Positions 59,807 through 64,000 of a stretch of 64,000 bases of DNA are shown piece after piece. The stretch comes from Ralstonia mannitolilytica (GTDB lineage Bacteria; Pseudomonadota; Gammaproteobacteria; Burkholderiales; Burkholderiaceae). The stretch lies in NCBI RefSeq assembly GCF_905397375.1, contig NZ_CAJPVG010000001.1, forward strand, positions 62,001 through 126,000. Reading direction: 5' to 3'. The notes beneath the pieces are model-generated. The model was not told where the DNA came from and searched no databases. It worked only from the letters and a program-made list of their open reading frames with translations. Position 1 is the first letter of the stretch. The number at the start of each line of letters is the position of its first letter. A program made the position numbers and the translations under genes.

Positions 59807-59833
59807 GTTGCCAACCCGTAACAGAGGAATGCG

Positions 59834-60307
59834 ATGTCGCAGAATTTGATCTCATTTCAGCTCAGCCCAACCGATCTGGCCGCCGTGGATGGCGCGCTGA
59901 AAACCCTGGAGGACAAGCTTGGTGGGCTGATCGACCTCACGGTCGAACAGCGGCGGTTTCTGACCAAGATGGGCGATAAATCTGAAGCGTTTGCCCGCAA
60001 GGCCGTCGAAGTGCTGGGCGCTAACCCCAACGTGCTGCCCGCCAACTTCAACATTGCTGAACTGCGTCGTGATCTGGCTGCGTTTGACCTGTTGCGCAGC
60101 CGTCTGACGCGCCTGGACCGCATTCATGAACGGATGACGGACTCGCAACTGGCGTTGGGTAGTGATGTGATGAATGCCGCGTTGGAGGGGTATGCCTTCC
60201 TCAAGGTGGCTGGCCATGGTGAGGGACTGGATGCGGCGCGGAAGGCGTTGTCGGTGCGGTTTGCCAAGGGGCCGAGGAAGAAGGAGGCAGCAGCAGCGGT
60301 CGAGTGA
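59834..60307 (+). CDS. Hypothetical helical protein (157 aa)
   Basis: Starts MSQNLISFQLSPTDLAAVDGALKTLEDKL with GAGGA nine bases before the ATG. All-helical and soluble by appearance (ILE/LEU-periodic: LTVEQRRFLTKMGDKSEAFARKAVEVLGANP, LRRDLAAFDLLRSRLTRLDRIHERMTD), Lys-rich tail. I have seen related hypothetical proteins in beta-proteobacteria but know no function. GC content is still high, unlike the next two genes. Confidence 0.75.
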   Translation: MSQNLISFQLSPTDLAAVDGALKTLEDKLGGLIDLTVEQRRFLTKMGDKSEAFARKAVEVLGANPNVLPANFNIAELRRDLAAFDLLRSRLTRLDRIHERMTDSQLALGSDVMNAALEGYAFLKVAGHGEGLDAARKALSVRFAKGPRKKEAAAAVE

Positions 60308-60386
60308 CATTTCGTGCGCGATGAAAACCGCCGCAAGGCGGTTTTCTGCTAAATCCAAACAAGAAATACAAACAGAGACACGCCAG

Positions 60387-61619
60387 ATGAGTACGTCAGA
60401 CGAAAAGATGCAGTACCTGGAAAAAAGCATCCTGTGGAATCCGTGGTGGGTGCTCTCAAAGAACACTTGCACGGCGCTTGATGCAGAGGAATTTTCCTTG
60501 TCCATGGCAAAACCTGCGCCACCCCTGCGGGATCAGCCACCCCCACCACCGCCCCCACCCAAGCCGCCAGAACCAAAGCAGCCGCCGAAAGGCTTGATCG
60601 AGAGTTTTTATGACTTCAAGGATTGGCTTAATACACCGCCACCCCCGAAACCCAAAAAGGCTGCCACCAAGCCAGAAGTCAAAAAGCCCAGAGTGGCGCC
60701 GTCCGATATCCAGCAAATTCCAGATGCGATGGAGCGTATCGGCTGGCCGATGGCAGCGAAGCTACAAAGGAAGTGGTTTGCTGGTGAACTTAACTACATC
60801 ACAAGCGATAAAGGCGAAAAACTTGGCCTAAATCAAGATGGGAAACAATTTCCACCAAGCATGATTGACACAACCATGTTTAAGATGGATTGGATTCTTA
60901 AATTTGAGTGAGCAAAAGAAAAATATGACGAACTTGTTAGGCGGCGCATATTTTCCGAAAACGAAAAAAAGACGCTTGTAAGCAAGGTTGTAAAAAGCGA
61001 GCCATCCCCATACATTGTTGATGTGTGGGATCTTTGCGGGAGGGATATGCAAAAACTCCATAATCATTGGCAATATCAATTCATTTACGTTGACGCCAAC
61101 GGAGGAGAGCAATTTGCGATGCTATTTAGAGGCGTCCAATGGAAGAGTGGTCGGTTCATGGACGATCTATATGGTGCGCTTGGCGCATTCGCCTTCTACT
61201 TGGCACTGGGAAGATATCGCTATACAACATACGTCACATATGAAAGGCGGCAGCGCGGGAGGCTCGAAATACATGAGGTTTTCGCGTATATGCGTGACAT
61301 CTTCACATTTTACGACCGCCCTAGCGACGGGGGCAGTCAGTATTTAGGTCATTGGAACAAGGGCGGATTTATTGTTGTTCCAGCCGCCTTTGCTGCTGGA
61401 AGGATAACCAAGTCTCGCTGGGCCAGATTTCCTGTTGCAAAAAATGGGGCGCCTCAAGACTGGACAGTATATTATCCGGCCAGCAACGATGACTACAGGA
61501 ATTGGCAAATCGAGCACAAACAGGGAGGAGATTTGATATTATACTCCGACATGAGAAAAATATATTTTCATCGCCCTATTATTATTGATTTTGACTTGCT
61601 AACGGGCGAGATTTCGTGA
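60387..61619 (+). pseudogene. DUF6402-like protein interrupted by an in-frame TGA
   Basis: One continuous frame of about 410 codons broken only by TGA at 60909-60911 (after WILKFE). The sense continues directly in the same frame (AKEKYDELVRRRIFSENEKKTLVSKVV, then WDLCGRDMQKLHNHWQYQF). N-terminal part has a Pro-rich tract (about residues 45-75) and IPDAMERIGWPMAAKLQRKWFAGELNY; the distal part has MDDLYGALGAFAFYLALGRYRY, both as in DUF6402 proteins (from memory, moderate certainty). A nonsense mutation or, less likely, programmed readthrough. The distal half is AT-rich compared with the surroundings, suggesting acquisition. It could be an effector/toxin-type gene with the next gene as partner. 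Confidence 0.7.
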
Positions 61620-61966
61620 AATTGATACTGAAGGTTATTCTTTCCTTAATTGCGATAATTTGCGCGTCGCAATATTTCATGAGTGTTCGGCATCGGGAGC
61701 AAGCCTATGATTGCGAGCAGGAGAAAAGTTATTTCAATTATTATATTGGAGAAATATGTTATTTGCCTTATAGGAATGGCACGCTTTTTAGAATTTATAA
61801 TGAAAAAACGCATGAACTTCTCGCGGAAAGGACGTATAGCGATCTGAGTCCGCAAATTGTATTTAGCAATGACAGGGTTATTTACAGTATTGATGCGGAG
61901 AAGCAAGATGCATATGTGCCATTGCCGCCCACATGGCTAGACCGCCTGAGAGCCAAGCTCCAGTGA
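61616..61966 (+). CDS. Small membrane-anchored protein, possible partner of the interrupted gene
   Basis: 116 residues from GTG overlapping the previous stop (GTGA). N-terminal membrane anchor LKVILSLIAIICASQYFMSV, then an external domain with YDCEQEKSYFNYYIGEICYLPYRNGTLFRIYNEKTHELLAERTY and two Cys. AT-rich like its neighbour. The tight coupling, size and single anchor fit an immunity-type partner of a toxin or effector; a relation to DUF6201 proteins is possible. Function not established. Confidence 0.6.
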   Translation: MKLILKVILSLIAIICASQYFMSVRHREQAYDCEQEKSYFNYYIGEICYLPYRNGTLFRIYNEKTHELLAERTYSDLSPQIVFSNDRVIYSIDAEKQDAYVPLPPTWLDRLRAKLQ

Positions 61967-62247
61967 GCAAACTCTGCATCGAATGGGACCGCTACGGCGA
62001 GGTGTATGAGTAACGCCGACAACACCGGCAGGCTGACGCCGCCGCGTGGGGAGCGCGAGGAACGGGGAAGAGCGTGAGGCAAAGGCGGGGATGGGGGGCC
62101 TCAGCCTGAGCGGCACATGATCTGCACGGAGAGAGCCGCGACATGCGGCTCCTGTTGGTCGATGAGAATGCCTGCCGTGTTTTACGTCTGGACTGCTGCG
62201 CCCCGGCAGCAATGGCTCGCAAGGAAGCTCTCGCTAGCCGTTCAGCG
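61967..62247. other. Non-coding stretch before the kdp-side promoter
   Basis: No gene seen; GC content returns to the genome average here, marking the right border of the AT-rich island. Confidence 0.4.
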
Positions 62248-62302
62248 ATTTTTACACCCCGTTTACACCCCTCCCTCCAACCTTTACCCCGTTTTTACCC
62301 CC
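62248..62302 (+). promoter_or_regulatory. KdpE-like phased repeats upstream of torF/kdp
   Basis: TTTACACC at 62251 and 62262, TTTACCCC at 62283 and 62294: direct repeats spaced 11, 21 and 11 bp, i.e. on one DNA face. The segment GATTTTTACACC is nearly identical to the element before kdpD. It lies about 125 bp before the TorF-like gene, with no other promoter-like region between that gene and kdpF. Confidence 0.6.
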
Positions 62303-62426
62303 CTTTCCCTACTGTTGCACTGCACGCAGGCCCTGTGACGGGAGCCTGCCTGCACGCCGCATCCGGCCCCGTTGACGCGCACCTGCGCCGGGCCGGGCGG
62401 CACCTAAAACAACAAGGGAAAGGTCC

Positions 62427-63224
62427 ATGCAAGCCAAGGTTTCTTTGCACGCCACCGTCATGGGTGGCGTTGTCTTCTGTGCCGCAGCACTGTCGAGCGC
62501 GGCCGCTTTTGCGCAGTCCACTGACGCTGCGCCGGCCCCGGCCGCAGCACCCGCCAGCCCGTTGACGGCCAATGTCACGCTGGCCAGCCAATACCGCTAT
62601 CGAGGTCTCATGCAGACCAACAACAAGCCCGCCATCCAGGGCGGCGTGGATTACGCGGTGCCCAACGGCTTCTACGTGGGCAACTGGAACTCGTCGATCA
62701 GCTGGCTGGGGGATTCCAACCCCAACGTCTCTGCGCCCATCGAGATGGATTTCTACGGCGGCTACAAGACCGAGGTGATGAAGGACGTGCCCATTGATGT
62801 GGGCGTGCTGCAGTACTACTACCCGGGCAGCTACCCCGACGGCTACACCCGCCCGCACACCACCGAGGGTTATGCACAGATCGGCTACGGGCCGGTCTCG
62901 TTCAAGTACTCGCATGCGTTCTCCAACCTGTTCGGTTTTGCAGATAGCCACCACAGCCAGTACTTCGATCTGTCGGGCAACTTCGACACCGGTTTCTGGG
63001 GCCTCACGCTGAACCTGCACGTGGGCTATCAGCAGGTGCCGCATCAGGTGGTGCGGACCTCGTATGCCGACTGGAAGGTGGGCGTGACGAAGGACTTCGG
63101 CAGCGGTTGGACGGCATCGCTTGCGTACATCGACACCAACGCTGCGCGCGCCGCGTACACCAACACGCGCGGCAACTACATGGGCAAGGCCACCGCGCTG
63201 CTGGCGGTGACCAAGACGTTCTGA
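62427..63224 (+). CDS. TorF-family outer-membrane protein
   Basis: 265 residues. Signal peptide (AAALSSAAAFAQ) and a beta-barrel pattern starting LTANVTLASQYRYRGLMQTNNKPAIQGGVDYAVPNGFYVGNWNSSISWL, the hallmark of the TIGR02001 (TorF) family, ending with an aromatic C-terminus (TKTF) as outer-membrane proteins do. Start ATG has AAGGG/AAAGG upstream. It is 31 bp before the small kdp membrane gene and downstream of KdpE-like repeats, so it may be an outer-membrane component of the K+ response. That is inference. Confidence 0.85.
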   Translation: MQAKVSLHATVMGGVVFCAAALSSAAAFAQSTDAAPAPAAAPASPLTANVTLASQYRYRGLMQTNNKPAIQGGVDYAVPNGFYVGNWNSSISWLGDSNPNVSAPIEMDFYGGYKTEVMKDVPIDVGVLQYYYPGSYPDGYTRPHTTEGYAQIGYGPVSFKYSHAFSNLFGFADSHHSQYFDLSGNFDTGFWGLTLNLHVGYQQVPHQVVRTSYADWKVGVTKDFGSGWTASLAYIDTNAARAAYTNTRGNYMGKATALLAVTKTF

Positions 63225-63255
63225 CCAACACGACCTGAAGGAAAAGGGAGCGCAT

Positions 63256-63381
63256 ATGGACCTCGTTTATCTCGCCGGCCTTGCGGTGCTGGCCCTGGCA
63301 GTGGGCGGCTTGCTCGCCCTCTCCGGCCGGCTTGCCACCAAAGACCAACCAACCACGCACGCGATGGAGAAACAGCAATGA
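63256..63381 (+). CDS. 41-aa single-span membrane protein preceding kdpF
   Basis: MDLVYLAGLAVLALAVGGLL... one hydrophobic helix and a short charged tail, start preceded by GGGAG, stop overlapping the kdpF ATG. Too short for most gene finders. The placement before kdpF suggests a KdpF-like accessory subunit of the Kdp ATPase. Confidence 0.6.
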   Translation: MDLVYLAGLAVLALAVGGLLALSGRLATKDQPTTHAMEKQQ

Positions 63382-63467
63382 CCTGGCTCTATGTGCTGTC
63401 CGGGGCCATCACGGTGGTCCTGCTCGTCTACTTGTTCGTCGCCCTCTTGTGGCCCGAACGCTTCTAA
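63378..63467 (+). CDS. kdpF: KdpF, small stabilising subunit of the K+-ATPase
   Basis: 29 residues (MTWLYVLSGAITVVLLVYLFVALLWPERF), one membrane helix with the characteristic L-x-W-P-E-x-F ending of KdpF. ATGA overlap with the preceding 41-aa gene; 19 bp before kdpA. Confidence 0.9.
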   Translation: MTWLYVLSGAITVVLLVYLFVALLWPERF

Positions 63468-63486
63468 CAACACTGCGAGGCACACC

Positions 63487-64000
63487 ATGAATGCGTTCCT
63501 CCTCCAGCTGGCGATCTACCTGGTCGTGCTGCTGGTTCTGGCCAAACCGCTGGGCGCGTATATGACCGGCGTGTTTGGCGACAAGCCATCGCGCGCGCAC
63601 TGGCTCGGCCCCGTCGAGCGGCTGTTCTATCGCGTGGCCGGCGTCAACCCGCAGGCCGAGATGGGCTGGAAGCGCTATGCGCTGGCTGTCATCGTCGTCA
63701 ACGTGCTGGGCGCGCTGGCGGTGTATGCGCTGCAGCGCGTGCAGCAGTGGCTGCCGCTCAACCCGCAGGGCTTTGGTGCCATCACGCCGGATTCGTCCTT
63801 CAACACGGCCATCAGCTTTGTGAGCAACACCAACTGGCAAGGCTATTCGGGCGAAAGCACGATGAGCTATCTCACGCAGATGCTCGGCCTGGCGGTGCAG
63901 AACTTCCTGTCTGCGGCGACCGGCATTGCGGTGGTGATTGCGCTCGTCCGCGGCTTTGCGCGCCACTCGGCCAACACCATCGGCAACTTCTGGGTCGACT
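63487..64000 (+). CDS. kdpA: KdpA, K+-binding channel subunit (cut by window edge)
   Basis: The first 171 residues are visible. MNAFLLQLAIYLVVLLVLAKPLGAYMTGVF is the first helix, and DSSFNTAISFVSNTNWQGYSGESTMSYLTQMLGLAVQNFLSAATGIAVVIALVRGF is the first selectivity-filter repeat region (SNTNWQ) of KdpA. kdpB and kdpC are expected beyond the window. Confidence 0.96.
   Translation, partial: MNAFLLQLAIYLVVLLVLAKPLGAYMTGVFGDKPSRAHWLGPVERLFYRVAGVNPQAEMGWKRYALAVIVVNVLGALAVYALQRVQQWLPLNPQGFGAITPDSSFNTAISFVSNTNWQGYSGESTMSYLTQMLGLAVQNFLSAATGIAVVIALVRGFARHSANTIGNFWVD

Noticed and set aside
62017..62212. Short minus-strand open frames before torF
   Set aside because: No ribosome site or family resemblance; the region looks like promoter DNA.

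Overview
The window is high-GC, densely coded DNA that reads as a Ralstonia chromosome or chromid (Burkholderiaceae). Three blocks point there from gene content and order: a ceo-type RND efflux locus (LysR, lipase-like protein, CeoA, CeoB, OpcM), a type III secretion cluster with the Ralstonia/Burkholderia core order T-O-N-L-K-J-I, and a kdp locus. A species cannot be set from sequence reading alone. No rRNA, tRNA, insertion sequence or CRISPR array was seen.

Layout. 1-8.3 kb: housekeeping and accessory metabolism (partial membrane protein, galE, a tyrosine-recombinase-like protein, a dienoyl-CoA reductase, otsB-otsA, a Mut7-C RNase protein). 8.4-17.1 kb: ceoR / llpE-ceoA-ceoB-opcM efflux locus ending in a clear terminator. 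17.2-21.6 kb: MFS transporter, D-glutamate cyclase N-terminal-type protein (PF07286), glutaminase and a LysR regulator. 21.9-29.6 kb: one giant gene (2570 codons) fusing two D-glutamate-cyclase-like domains (PF14336 type) around a complete glutamate racemase (MurI) domain. 29.6-45.3 kb: a T3SS with sctU,T,O,N,L,K,J,I,F,D,C,S,V on the minus strand and luxR-sctQ-sctR-lytic transglycosylase on the plus strand, followed by a second LuxR regulator (to 46.5 kb). 46.8-49.6 kb: modB-modC under a ModE-type operator, a flavodoxin and modE. 49.7-55.7 kb: membrane protein, large GGDEF/EAL protein, a candidate sRNA, exported protein, AraC regulator, UspA. 55.7-64 kb: kdpE-kdpD on the minus strand and torF-like porin, small membrane protein, kdpF and kdpA (cut by the window edge) on the plus strand. 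An AT-richer island with a nonsense-interrupted gene and a 21-bp-period repeat array lies between the two kdp halves.

Main result. The giant gene is probably part of the T3SS regulon. Its promoter region and the sctV/luxR intergenic region share CTCGTAGT-N34-ACTACGT with identical spacing, and no other such pair was noticed. The protein carries both catalytic cysteines of glutamate racemase plus one well-conserved and one eroded cyclase domain. Glutaminase and a PF07286 protein, the other half of the vertebrate D-glutamate cyclase architecture, lie just upstream. My inference is a secreted or surface-associated D-glutamate-converting megaprotein linked to a T3SS that has an unusual SctU (SARH instead of NPTH) and no visible translocon genes.
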